From Actinomycetes bacterium (GTDB lineage Bacteria > Actinomycetota > Actinomycetes > Actinomycetales > Microbacteriaceae), in the NCBI GenBank assembly GCA_023431405.1, contig JAEYVZ010000054.1, forward strand, positions 1-37,056: a stretch of DNA of 37,056 nt, written 5' to 3'. Shown here piece after piece: positions 23,760 to 31,739 of this stretch (within the stretch, counting starts at the first letter, position 1; each line of letters opens with the position of its first letter). A program made the translations under genes and the position numbers. Below the pieces are notes generated by a model that did not search any database, was not told where the DNA came from, and worked only from the letters and a program-made list of their open reading frames with translations.

Positions 23760-24209
23760 TCAGCGCTCCGCCGCCTTCTGCGAACCGGACTTCGCCTGCG
23801 TCGCCTTGTCGTCGGCCGCCTTCTTGGCGCTGGCGGCGGTCTTCTTGACCTCCTCGGCCGTCTTGGCCGCCGTCTTCTTGACTTCTTCGGCGGTGGTCTC
23901 CGCGCCGCTGACGACCTCATCGGCGGAGTCTTTGCCTGCCTTGATCGCCGCGTCGAGACGCTGGCCGGCGGTGCCGTTCTTGGTGGCGGCGCGGGTGACC
24001 TTCACGGCGCCGTCCCACAGGGCGCTCGGAAGCGCCATGGCGGCGGACTTTCCGAGGTCGCTCAGCTTGCCGACCTGCTTCTGGACGGGCTCGGTGTTCC
24101 ACACCTGCTGGAAGCCCGTCTTGATCTGCTCATAGCGCTCGCGTCCGGCACGCGACCCGAGCACGTAGCCCGCGGCGAGGCCGACGACGATACCGATCTT
24201 GCCCCTCAT
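23760..24209 (-). CDS. YtxH-like protein with a lysine/alanine-rich tail
   Basis: 149 residues. MRGKIGIVVGLAAGYVLGSRAGRERYEQI is the YtxH-type glycine-rich membrane segment followed by a basic turn. The C-terminal half (about 95-149) repeats TAEEVKKTAA-type units and is Lys/Ala-rich, resembling histone-H1-like or coiled-coil tails. The ATG has AGGAG upstream and lies nine bases after the stop of the flavoprotein gene. Likely an envelope or stress-related protein; no proven function. Confidence 0.78.
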   Translation of the reverse strand: MRGKIGIVVGLAAGYVLGSRAGRERYEQIKTGFQQVWNTEPVQKQVGKLSDLGKSAAMALPSALWDGAVKVTRAATKNGTAGQRLDAAIKAGKDSADEVVSGAETTAEEVKKTAAKTAEEVKKTAASAKKAADDKATQAKSGSQKAAER

Positions 24210-24218
24210 GGGGTCTCC

Positions 24219-25805
24219 TCACACTGGTGACGGTCTTGCTTTGGTCAGTCCAGGGTAGCCCCGTATGCCGGTGCGGGCATGCCCCCCTTTCCCCACGGCA
24301 TGCGGAGTGCTAAGAGGACGCGTCGTCCGCGCCGCCCAGAGCACCGCACGGCGCACGCGGAGCGTTTCCGCGACGGCATCGGTCATCACATCGGCGATGA
24401 CGTCGCCGGCCGCCCACCGCCCGGTCACGGCGACTCCCGGCACGTCGCGCAGCGCGGAGCGCACCGCGGCCACCCGGTCACCGTGCCCGATGCGTGCGCG
24501 CGACGACGTCTGCCGGCGCACACGGACGGCGCAGACCACGTCATCCGGCGAGATCTCGGCACCGAAGGCCTCTGCCGCGGCGAGCCGTGCCGCATCGACG
24601 ACGTCGGCATCGGTGCGGGCGCCCCCTGCGGAGGCCGCCGCGGCATCCGCGGGCACGCGCAGCACCCGTACGATCCGCTCCCCCGCGGGCACGGCGGTGG
24701 ACAGCCACGGCCGGGACGCCGTGAGGTCGGTGACGCGCCACACCTCGTCGTGAAGCGGGAAGACATCGGCTCGCGCGGGCGCGGGCATGCGCACGCGGAG
24801 CGTCACCGCCTCGGCCGTGCGCGGCGGATCTGCGGGCGGAAGATCGGCGTGACCGGCGAGAAGGCGCCGCGCCATGGGCTCATCGACCGCGAGCACGGCG
24901 ACGTCGGCGACGAACGGAGCGTCGTCATCCTCGGCCGCGTTCCCCGCCTCCGCCGCTGCGCCCGACGCGACCGCGGAGACCGCCCAGCCTCGCCCGCGAC
25001 GCTCCAGCGTCTGGGCGCGCGTGCCGGTGCGGATCTCCACGCCGTAGTCGTGCAGCAGCGCCGCGAGCGCCGGAACGAGCGCGAAGGCGCCGCCCACGAG
25101 CATGGCGCCGGCAGGTTCCCGCCCGGCCAGTGCCCCCACCGCCCCGGCGAGGGAGCCCGTGCTCGTCAGCGCCGCGTTCAGTCCGGGCGCCACCGCCTCG
25201 ACATCGGTCTCATGCGGTTCGAGGTGGAGCGTCGCGCGTGTCACGGGCGCCACCAGCCGGTCGCACACGCGCTCCCCCATGCGGGTGCGCACGAGCGCGC
25301 CGAGATTGCGCTCGCGGCCGATCGTCAACGGAGGACGCAGCCGGTCGACGTACGCGCGCCACGAGCCCCGCCAGCCGATCACGCGGCGCACGGCGGCGTC
25401 CCATGGATTCGCGGGGATGCCGACGAGCGCGTCGCCGGGAATCGCCACCGCGTCGCCCCCTCCTGCGCCGAGCCCGCCGATCCAGCGGGGCACCGCCTCG
25501 ACGGGCTTCACGCGGTCGGCGAGGCCGACTTCCGTGAGCAACGCGTGCCCCTCGGGCGTGACCGACCCGACTTCGTCATCGAACGCATCGACCCCGACGC
25601 CGTCGAGATCCACGGAACGAAGCCCGCCTCCGAGCTCACCGTGCTGCTCCAGCACGGTGACCGACATCCCCACCTTCGCGCACTCCAACGCGGAGACCAG
25701 GCCGGACAGGCCGCCGCCCACGACGACCACACGGGTGTCTCGGGCATGGGCGATCAGGTCGCGCGCAGAAGCGGTGGGATCGAGCGGCTCCGACATGGCA
25801 TCCAT
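24219..25805 (-). CDS. FAD-dependent amine-oxidase-fold protein, protoporphyrinogen-oxidase-like
   Basis: 528 residues. RVVVVGGGLSGLVSALECAKVGMSVTVLEQ is the dinucleotide-binding motif and GELGGGLRSVDLDGVGVD the second FAD segment; MGERVCDRLVAPVTRATLHLEP resembles the HemY/CgoX insertion. The C-terminal FAD contact (GVAVTGRWAAGDVIADVMTDA) lacks the usual Gly-x-Gly-Ile-Pro-Asp of classical protoporphyrinogen or coproporphyrinogen oxidases, so a different amine-oxidase-fold activity is possible. Haem synthesis is suggested also by hemD downstream. Two in-frame ATGs (25805, 25796) compete and neither has a clear Shine-Dalgarno. First gene of the operon with YtxH-, holin- and DUF3618-type genes. 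Confidence 0.72.
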   Translation of the reverse strand: MDAMSEPLDPTASARDLIAHARDTRVVVVGGGLSGLVSALECAKVGMSVTVLEQHGELGGGLRSVDLDGVGVDAFDDEVGSVTPEGHALLTEVGLADRVKPVEAVPRWIGGLGAGGGDAVAIPGDALVGIPANPWDAAVRRVIGWRGSWRAYVDRLRPPLTIGRERNLGALVRTRMGERVCDRLVAPVTRATLHLEPHETDVEAVAPGLNAALTSTGSLAGAVGALAGREPAGAMLVGGAFALVPALAALLHDYGVEIRTGTRAQTLERRGRGWAVSAVASGAAAEAGNAAEDDDAPFVADVAVLAVDEPMARRLLAGHADLPPADPPRTAEAVTLRVRMPAPARADVFPLHDEVWRVTDLTASRPWLSTAVPAGERIVRVLRVPADAAAASAGGARTDADVVDAARLAAAEAFGAEISPDDVVCAVRVRRQTSSRARIGHGDRVAAVRSALRDVPGVAVTGRWAAGDVIADVMTDAVAETLRVRRAVLWAARTTRPLSTPHAVGKGGHARTGIRGYPGLTKARPSPV

Positions 25806-25848
25806 CTTTTCATCCGGCGAAACGGGGCGGAGATGCCACCATGTACAC

Positions 25849-26421
25849 ATGGCATTGCACATCACGGGCGACGACGACGCCGACCGCCTGCTGACCGACG
25901 ACCCTCTCGCGCTGCTGATCGGCATGCTGCTCGACCAGCAGATCGCGATGGAGACCGCTTTCGCGGGTCCGCTGAAGATCGCCGAGCGCACGTCTGCGGG
26001 AGACCGCCTCGACGCCGCCACCCTGGCGGCACACGACCCCGACGCTTTCGCGGAGGTCTTCTCGCAGACCCCCGCCGTGCACCGCTTCCCCGGGTCGATG
26101 GCATCGCGCGTGCAGGCGCTGTGCCACGCCGTCGTCGATGACTGGCAGGGTGACGCCTCGCGCATCTGGGCGGATGCCGACGGACCCACCGTGCTGAAGC
26201 GCCTCAAGGCTCTGCCCGGATTCGGCGACCAGAAGGCGAAGATCTTCCTCGCACTGCTGGGCAAGCAGTACGGGTACACCGGTGAAGGCTGGCGCGAAGC
26301 GTCGGCGCCGTACGGAGAGGAAGGGTCGTACCGTTCCGTCGCCGACATCGTCTCGCCCGAGTCGCTCGCGAAGGTGCGCGAGCACAAGCGTGCGATGAAG
26401 GCCGCCGCGAAGGCGGGCTGA
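25849..26421 (+). CDS. HhH-GPD-type DNA-glycosylase-like protein
   Basis: 190 residues. DPLALLIGMLLDQQIAMETAFAGP is the N-terminal helix pair of the HhH-GPD fold; LKALPGFGDQKAKIFLALLGK is the helix-hairpin-helix with its Gly-rich turn. It belongs to the uncharacterised actinobacterial HhH-GPD group. The Lys or Asp of active glycosylases is not obvious after the hairpin, so base excision is likely but unproved. The ATG is chosen by the family start. It diverges from the flavoprotein gene, 43 bases away, and ends four bases before the subtilase. Confidence 0.8.
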   Translation: MALHITGDDDADRLLTDDPLALLIGMLLDQQIAMETAFAGPLKIAERTSAGDRLDAATLAAHDPDAFAEVFSQTPAVHRFPGSMASRVQALCHAVVDDWQGDASRIWADADGPTVLKRLKALPGFGDQKAKIFLALLGKQYGYTGEGWREASAPYGEEGSYRSVADIVSPESLAKVREHKRAMKAAAKAG

Positions 26422-26424
26422 CCC

Positions 26425-28875
26425 ATGGCCACGCTTCGCGCCACCGCTGTCGCGGTGTGCCTGTCCCTCGCGCTCGCGGGAGCCCTCGCGGCCCCCGCGA
26501 CCGGTTCCCCCGGCATCCAGCCGTCCGCCGGCGCCGACTCGTCCCCCGCCACCGCAGCCGGCATCCCCGCCCAGTCGCTCGTCGATGTGCCCGGCGAGGA
26601 CCGGCCTCGCACCGCGCCGCCCCGCAGCGCGGCCGGCGCCGTCATCGACGATGTTCCGGAGCGGACGCCCACCGACGTGGCCGACGGAGCGCTCGCGACG
26701 GTGATCTCCGCCATCGAAGACGAGTCCCCGCTCCCCGCCGACCTGAGCGAGCTGGTGAACCTGCAGGGCGACCTGCTGCGCGTCGAGGTGACCTCGGCCG
26801 CGGCGGGAGACGCGCGCGCGGCCATCGCCGCTGCAGGCGGAGTGAACATCCAGCCGGTCACCGAGACGCTGCTGGTCGCCGACGTGCCCGTCGACAGCAT
26901 CGCCGGTCTGGAAGGCTCCAGCGCCGTCGCATCGGTGGCGCTGCCCACCCCCACATCCGTTCCTGGGGAGCTGGCCGATATCGCGCCGCTCACCGTCGGC
27001 ACCAAGGGCGGAGACGTCTACGCGAAGACGCAGGCGGAGCGCTGGCACCGCATCGGCCTCCGCGGCGACGGCGTCGCGGTCGGGATCGTCGACTACTTCA
27101 ACCGCGCGGCCTGGAAAGACGCCCGCAGCAAGGGAGAGGTCCCGGGAACGGCAGGCACCTTCTGCAACGACAACGGGCGCGCCTGCGACATCTACTCAGT
27201 GCCGCAGCCGACGGGACTCCACGGCATCGCCGTCGCCGAGGCCGTCCACGACATCGCCCCCCGCGCGAAGATCTACCTCGCCACGGTCTCGACCAACGCC
27301 GACATGCGACGCGCCATCGACTACTTCGCCTCGAAGGGCGTGCGGATCATCAGCCGCTCTCTCGGCGGGTTCTACGACGGCCCGGGCAACGGCACCGGCA
27401 ATTCCGCCTCGCTGGTCGACTACGCCGCCGAGAAGGGCATGGCGTGGTTCAACTCGGCGGGCAATGCCGGCGCGTACCTCGCGACATACAGCGACGGATC
27501 GAAAGACTGGGTCGGCGGCTACTGGCGCGAGAAGTTCCGCGACACCAACCGCAACGGCTGGCACGAGTTCACGCTGAACGTCGTCGACCAGAACACCGGC
27601 GCGATCACGACCGCGACGTCGGAGCTGATGTACATCTCGTGCTCGCCGTACTTCCGTCTGCGCTGGAACGACTGGCGCGCCTCGGCGCCGTCGGACTACG
27701 ACATCTACCGCCTCGACCCGACCACCGGAACCGCGATGAAGCCCGGCTACCTGCCGAACCGGCAGACGAAGAGAGGCGACAAGCCGCTCGAGCTGCAAGC
27801 CGGCAGCGCGCGGTACTTCGACTGCCAGGGCGAGGAATGGTTCACGGTGGGGATCTACCGGGTCCGTGCCGGCAGCGGCACCGCCGACGACATCCTCGAG
27901 CTCCAGGGCAACTCCGGCGACATCGCGGAGGGCGCGAGCTCCCGCGGCAGCGCGAGCAACGCCTTCGTCGACAGCAAGAACCCCGCCATGGCGGCGGTGG
28001 GAGCCGTCGACCCCGTCGCGGGCGCCACGATCGCCGGGTACAGCTCGCAGGGACCCACGAACGACGGACGCATCAAGCCGGAGATCAGCGCCGGCTCCAA
28101 CTTCACGAGCCGCGCCTACACCTACGGGGGATACGGCGGCCGGTTCAACGGTACGAGCGCCGCCACCCCGGTCGTGGCGGGCGCTGCAGCCCTCGTGCTG
28201 CAGCGATTCCCGAGCCTGACCCCGGCGAAGCTCGTGGACTACCTGCGCACCTCGCACACCACCGACCGCGGAGCCGCCGGTGTCGACAACGTATACGGCA
28301 CGGGCGAGCTCATCATGCAGACGATCCCCGTCGCCTCGTTCAGCTCCACCCCCGCCCCGAAGATCTCGGGAACGCGCGCCCGCGGCCACACCCTGTCGGC
28401 CACCACACCGGCATGGAAGCCGTCGGCATCGTTCACGTACCGGTGGTACCGCGGAACGGAGCCGATCGCCGGCGCCACGAAGCCGACCTACCGACTGACG
28501 ACGGCGGATGTCGGCAAGAGGATCCGGGTCGTCGCCACAGGCACCCGCGGCGGGTACGCCACGACCACGGCAGCGTCGTCGCACACTGCTCCGGTGGTCG
28601 ATGTCTTCGCGAAGGCACCGAAGCCCAAGATCGCCGGCACGGTCGCGATCGGGCGAACCCTCGCGGTCACCGTCGGCACGTGGTCACCGAAGCCCGCACG
28701 CGTCGCCTACCAGTGGAAGGCGAACGGCAAAGCGATCTCGGGCGCGACGAAGAAGACGTACCGCGTGAGGGCCGCGGATGCCGGCAAGCGTCTCACCGTC
28801 ACCGTCACGGCGACGAAGTCGGGCTACAAGACCACCGCCGTCACGAGCGTGCCGACCGGGAAGGTCGCGCGCTAG
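26425..28875 (+). CDS. Secreted subtilisin-like serine protease (S8) with two C-terminal Ig-like repeats
   Basis: 816 residues. A signal peptide (about 1-23, ending ALAAPA) and a propeptide-like region (to about 190) precede a divergent S8 domain. VGIVDYF gives D223, GLHGIAVAEAV gives H266, FNSAGNAG gives N347 and FNGTSAATPVVAG gives S578. The Asn-to-Ser distance of about 230 residues exceeds the roughly 65 of subtilisin because of an insertion (about 355-540) that looks beta-rich and includes YFDCQGEEW and SCSPYF cysteines. Residues 645-725 and 734-816 are two copies of a Gly-rich Ig-like repeat (PKI.GT...G.TL, then GATK.TYR, ADxGKR) common in secreted actinobacterial proteins. It probably degrades extracellular protein. 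Confidence 0.88.
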   Translation: MATLRATAVAVCLSLALAGALAAPATGSPGIQPSAGADSSPATAAGIPAQSLVDVPGEDRPRTAPPRSAAGAVIDDVPERTPTDVADGALATVISAIEDESPLPADLSELVNLQGDLLRVEVTSAAAGDARAAIAAAGGVNIQPVTETLLVADVPVDSIAGLEGSSAVASVALPTPTSVPGELADIAPLTVGTKGGDVYAKTQAERWHRIGLRGDGVAVGIVDYFNRAAWKDARSKGEVPGTAGTFCNDNGRACDIYSVPQPTGLHGIAVAEAVHDIAPRAKIYLATVSTNADMRRAIDYFASKGVRIISRSLGGFYDGPGNGTGNSASLVDYAAEKGMAWFNSAGNAGAYLATYSDGSKDWVGGYWREKFRDTNRNGWHEFTLNVVDQNTGAITTATSELMYISCSPYFRLRWNDWRASAPSDYDIYRLDPTTGTAMKPGYLPNRQTKRGDKPLELQAGSARYFDCQGEEWFTVGIYRVRAGSGTADDILELQGNSGDIAEGASSRGSASNAFVDSKNPAMAAVGAVDPVAGATIAGYSSQGPTNDGRIKPEISAGSNFTSRAYTYGGYGGRFNGTSAATPVVAGAAALVLQRFPSLTPAKLVDYLRTSHTTDRGAAGVDNVYGTGELIMQTIPVASFSSTPAPKISGTRARGHTLSATTPAWKPSASFTYRWYRGTEPIAGATKPTYRLTTADVGKRIRVVATGTRGGYATTTAASSHTAPVVDVFAKAPKPKIAGTVAIGRTLAVTVGTWSPKPARVAYQWKANGKAISGATKKTYRVRAADAGKRLTVTVTATKSGYKTTAVTSVPTGKVAR

Positions 28876-28892
28876 CGACGCGAGCCGCGCGG

Positions 28893-28924
28893 GCGGCTCC
28901 GCGGTTCAGGCGCCGCGGAGCCGC
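28893..28924. terminator. Strong bidirectional terminator hairpin between subtilase and glyS
   Basis: GCGGCTCCGCGG (28893-28904) and CCGCGGAGCCGC (28913-28924) form a perfect 12-bp stem with an 8-nt loop, 17 bases after the subtilase stop. The loop holds the glyS stop codon (28908-28906). The stem itself is inside the last codons of glyS, and likely serves both convergent transcripts. Confidence 0.75.
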
Positions 28925-30294
28925 TCCGCGAGGTACGCCTGCACCGCGGCGAGCGGCACCCGCTCCTGTGCCATGGTGTCGCGGTCGCGCACCGTCACGG
29001 CGTGGTCGTCGAGCGAGTCGAAGTCGACCGTGACGCAGAACGGCGTGCCGATCTCGTCTTGACGGCGGTAGCGACGGCCGATCGCCCCCGCGTCGTCGAA
29101 GTCGACGTTCCACCCCTGCGAACGAAGGTCGTCGGCGAGCTGACGCGCCATCGGCGAGAGGTTCTCGTTGCGACTGAGCGGCAGCACGGCGACCTTCACG
29201 GGCGCCAGGCGGGGGTCGAGCTTCAGCACTGTGCGGGTGTCGGTGCCGCCCTTCGCGTTCGGCACCTCCTCCTCGCGGTACGCGTCGACGAGGAAGGCCA
29301 TCATCGATCGGGTGAGACCGAAGGAGGGCTCGATCACGTACGGCACGTAGGTGGTGCCGGAGGCCTGGTCGAAGTAGGCGAGCTTCTGGCCGGAGGCCTC
29401 GATGTGGCTCGACAGGTCGTAGTCGGTGCGGTTGGCGACACCCATGAGCTCACCCCACTCCTTGCCGGGGAAGCCGAAGCGGTACTCGAAGTCGATCGTG
29501 CCGGCGGAGTAATGAGCGCGCTCGTCTTCGGGAACGTCGAACTGACGCATGTTCTCCGGGTCGATGCCGAGGTCGACGAACCAGTCCCAGCACGCCGCGA
29601 CCCAGTGCTCGAACCACTCCTGAGCCTCGGCGGGCGGCGTGAAGAACTCGATCTCCATCTGCTCGAACTCGCGCGTGCGGAAGATGAAGTTGCCCGGGGT
29701 GATCTCGTTGCGGAAGGCCTTTCCGACCTGCCCGATGCCGAACGGCGGCTTCTTGCGGGACGCCGTCAGCACGTTGGAGAAGTTCACGAAGATGCCCTGC
29801 GCGGTCTCGGGGCGCAGGAAGTGCAGTCCCGATTCGTCATCGACGACGCCGAGGTAGGTCTTCACGAGGCCCGAGAACGCCTTCGGCTCGGTGTACTGCC
29901 CCTTCGTGCCGCAGTTCGGGCAGGGCACGTCGGCGAGACCGTTCTCTGCCGGGCGCCCCTTGCGCGCCTCGAAGTCCTCGAGGAGGTTGTCGGCCCGGAA
30001 GCGCTTGTGGCACTGCAGGCACTCCACGAGCGGATCGGTGAAGGTGGCGACGTGACCCGAGGCCTCCCAGACGCGCTTGGGGAGGATGATCGAGGAGTCG
30101 AGGCCGACCATGTCGCCGCGGCCGCGCACGAAGGTCTGCCACCACTGCCGCCGGATGTTCTCCTTCAGCTCCGTCCCGAGAGGGCCGTAATCCCAGGCGG
30201 AGCGCGAGCCGCCGTAGATCTCACCGGCCTGGAACACGAACCCGCGGTGGCGGGCGAGGGCGATGACTTTGTCGAGGCGGGACTGCTCGGCCAC
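28906..30294 (-). CDS. glyQS: Glycyl-tRNA synthetase (dimeric, eukaryotic/archaeal-like type)
   Basis: 462 residues, class II synthetase that charges tRNA-Gly. Motif 2 is seen in GKAFRNEITPGNFIFRTREFEQ and motif 3 in EPSFGLTRSMMAFL; CLQCHKRF and CPNCGTKG form the zinc-binding insertion. The C-terminal anticodon-binding domain runs from VKVAVLPLSRNENL. This is the single-chain alpha2 form of actinobacteria. The GTG is preceded by TTTGGAG. The upstream -10 (30365-30370) gives a leader of about 65 bases that begins with an out-of-frame AUG. Confidence 0.95.
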   Translation of the reverse strand: MAEQSRLDKVIALARHRGFVFQAGEIYGGSRSAWDYGPLGTELKENIRRQWWQTFVRGRGDMVGLDSSIILPKRVWEASGHVATFTDPLVECLQCHKRFRADNLLEDFEARKGRPAENGLADVPCPNCGTKGQYTEPKAFSGLVKTYLGVVDDESGLHFLRPETAQGIFVNFSNVLTASRKKPPFGIGQVGKAFRNEITPGNFIFRTREFEQMEIEFFTPPAEAQEWFEHWVAACWDWFVDLGIDPENMRQFDVPEDERAHYSAGTIDFEYRFGFPGKEWGELMGVANRTDYDLSSHIEASGQKLAYFDQASGTTYVPYVIEPSFGLTRSMMAFLVDAYREEEVPNAKGGTDTRTVLKLDPRLAPVKVAVLPLSRNENLSPMARQLADDLRSQGWNVDFDDAGAIGRRYRRQDEIGTPFCVTVDFDSLDDHAVTVRDRDTMAQERVPLAAVQAYLAERLRGA

Positions 30295-30364
30295 AGGTGG
30301 CTCCAAATGGTCGGTTGCGGGGAGTGCTGGCGAACGCCGGGCCGTGGGCACACGGCATCCGACA

Positions 30365-30370
30365 AGTCTA
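30365..30370 (-). promoter_or_regulatory. -10 box of the glyQS promoter
   Basis: TAGACT on the minus strand, six bases before an ATG at 30358 that would be the 5' end of the mRNA. The leader also holds a small hairpin, GCCGTG/CACGGC (30341-30356). No -35 of quality. Confidence 0.5.
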
Positions 30371-30449
30371 GCCGCGCGCCGTCGCGGCGACCCGCGAGAG
30401 GCGGACGTGCCCGCCGGGCACGGATCTGCGCCCGACCTCCCGCCACTGC

Positions 30450-30478
30450 TTGTGGCACGGGCGGACGCGTCGTACCGT
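30450..30478 (+). promoter_or_regulatory. Promoter of the SseB-like gene
   Basis: TTGTGG (30450-30455) as -35, 17-base spacer, TACCGT (30473-30478) as -10, giving a leader of about 78 bases to the ATG at 30563. It lies in the 268-base divergent region with glyQS, which contains no further gene that I can see. Confidence 0.5.
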
Positions 30479-30562
30479 GGCATCCTCACGGCGCACGGTG
30501 TCGCGACGATGCCTCACCGTCTCTGCGTCGCGAGAGGGGCTCATCGGCCGACGGGAGGTCTC

Positions 30563-31081
30563 ATGAGCGAGGAAGAGACGATCGACATCAGCGGCGAGCA
30601 GGACGTCAGCGGCGATCAGGACGTCAGCGGCGAGCGGGAGCTCGGATCCCCGCGGCTGGCTGCGGCCCTCGAAGCCGCCGACGCGGACGCGATCGGTCGC
30701 GCTCTGCGTCACGACGTCGTGATCATCCCGCTCCTGCGTGCGGGCGACGAGCTCCAGGTACGCGTCTTCCGCCAGCAGCAGCCCGCTGCGACCGACGACG
30801 AGGCACCGGATGCCATACGCTCCCACGGGTACGACCTCGCGGTGTTCTCGTCGGTGCCGGCGCTGGCCGCGTTCATCGCCGACGATCCGAATCGAGACTT
30901 CGACGTACAGCGCGGTACGGTGCTCGCGCCGTTCCTGCGGGACAACCGCGCCCTCATCGAACGGGTCGTGTTCGACCCGGCCGGCCCGAACCCCGTGGCC
31001 GCCTCGACGGATGCGGTGCTCGCTGCGCTCGTCCCCCGCGACGACGACGACCACGCCGCCTGGGGGGCTCCGGACCACTGA
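30563..31081 (+). CDS. SseB-domain protein
   Basis: 172 residues. The N-terminal 28 residues hold a threefold hexapeptide repeat (D-I/V-S-G-E/D-Q/R) encoded by an 18-bp DNA repeat. The rest is an SseB-like domain: VIIPLLRAGDELQVRVF, then SHGYDLAVFSSVPALAAFI. SseB-type domains occur in many actinobacterial cytosolic proteins of unknown role; the name comes from an enhancer of serine sensitivity. The ATG has GGGAGG nine bases upstream. It converges on the DUF4870 gene. Confidence 0.8.
   Translation: MSEEETIDISGEQDVSGDQDVSGERELGSPRLAAALEAADADAIGRALRHDVVIIPLLRAGDELQVRVFRQQQPAATDDEAPDAIRSHGYDLAVFSSVPALAAFIADDPNRDFDVQRGTVLAPFLRDNRALIERVVFDPAGPNPVAASTDAVLAALVPRDDDDHAAWGAPDH
30584..30637 (+). repeat. 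In-frame 18-bp tandem repeat in the SseB-like gene
   Basis: Three copies, GACATCAGCGGCGAGCAG, GACGTCAGCGGCGATCAG and GACGTCAGCGGCGAGCGG, differing at one or two positions. They encode an acidic hexapeptide repeat. Copy-number changes would stay in frame. Confidence 0.85.
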
Positions 31082-31122
31082 CCTCCCCGGCATCCCGCGT
31101 CCCGGAGCCACGAGGAGACCAC

Positions 31123-31157
31123 GATGGCGCCCGCCCCAGCGTGGGACGGGCGCCATC
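31123..31157. terminator. Bidirectional terminator between SseB-like and DUF4870 genes
   Basis: GATGGCGCCCG (31123-31133) and CGGGCGCCATC (31147-31157) form a perfect 11-bp stem, which three more pairs (CCC/GGG, with a bulged A) can extend. It lies midway between convergent stop codons. Confidence 0.7.
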
Positions 31158-31182
31158 GGATGATCGCTGCGGCGGACTCGGC

Positions 31183-31563
31183 TCAGGAGACGAACTTGAT
31201 GGCCAGCGGGTACGTGTACCACTGGAGCTGGTTCGCCTTGATGGCGGCGATGATCGAGAACACCAGGTTCACGACCCACACGGCCAGCAGGATCAGCAGG
31301 CCGATGCCGATGATGCTCAGCACGGAGCCGACCAGCGAGGCGAGCGCGATCGTGATCTGGAAGTTCAGCGCCGTCGCGGTGTGTGCGCGCACGAACGGAC
31401 CGCGGTCCTTGAGGACCAGGTAGCCGATCAGCGCGGGGATGAAGTAGAAGAAGATGCCGCCGATGTGGACGAGCGTCGCCCACAGCTTCTCGTCTGCCGG
31501 GGTCATCGGCTGAGGTGCTGCCTGGGCGCCGCCGTACGGGGGCTGCTGCGGAGGTGTAGTCAC
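31183..31563 (-). CDS. DUF4870 membrane protein
   Basis: 126 residues. A Pro/Gln-rich cytosolic N-terminus of about 30 residues precedes the DUF4870 core: DEKLWATLVHIGGIF, then PALIGYLVLKDRGPFVRAHTATALNFQIT, followed by a long membrane pair (LVGSVLSIIGIGLLILLAVWVV) and a final AIKANQ.W.TYPLAIKFV. This family of small four-helix envelope proteins has no known function. The GTG has no Shine-Dalgarno but TATGCT lies six bases before it, so it is probably leaderless. Confidence 0.85.
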   Translation of the reverse strand: MTTPPQQPPYGGAQAAPQPMTPADEKLWATLVHIGGIFFYFIPALIGYLVLKDRGPFVRAHTATALNFQITIALASLVGSVLSIIGIGLLILLAVWVVNLVFSIIAAIKANQLQWYTYPLAIKFVS

Positions 31564-31569
31564 GGCATC

Positions 31570-31575
31570 AGCATA
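31570..31575 (-). promoter_or_regulatory. -10 box of a leaderless promoter for the DUF4870 gene
   Basis: TATGCT on the minus strand, then GATGCC, then the GTG at 31563. TGCGCA 17 bases upstream is a weak -35. Confidence 0.5.
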
Positions 31576-31674
31576 GGGGTACGGAACCGGCGTGCGCATT
31601 ATCTCACGAGCCGGATGCCGGGGCGTGGCGCGTGCGATGCGGTGGGCCCGGGGAACGAATCGGTGGAGAACGCT

Positions 31675-31703
31675 GGGAACCGACGCGGTCGAGCCGATAC
31701 GTT
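31675..31703 (+). promoter_or_regulatory. Candidate ECF-sigma promoter of the flotillin gene
   Basis: GGGAACC (31675-31681) and CGTT (31700-31703) resemble the GGAAC...GTT pair of SigE/SigH/SigR-type extracytoplasmic sigma factors, with a spacer of 18 bases, somewhat long. The overlapping TACGTT (31698-31703) could alternatively be an ordinary TANNNT -10. Confidence 0.35.
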
Positions 31704-31739
31704 CGAGGGAATCGCCAACAAAAGGAAAGCAGGTCCGGA

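Noticed and set aside
30295..30358. T-box riboswitch before glyQS
   Set aside because: The leader is only about 65 bases and lacks a T-box sequence or long specifier stem.
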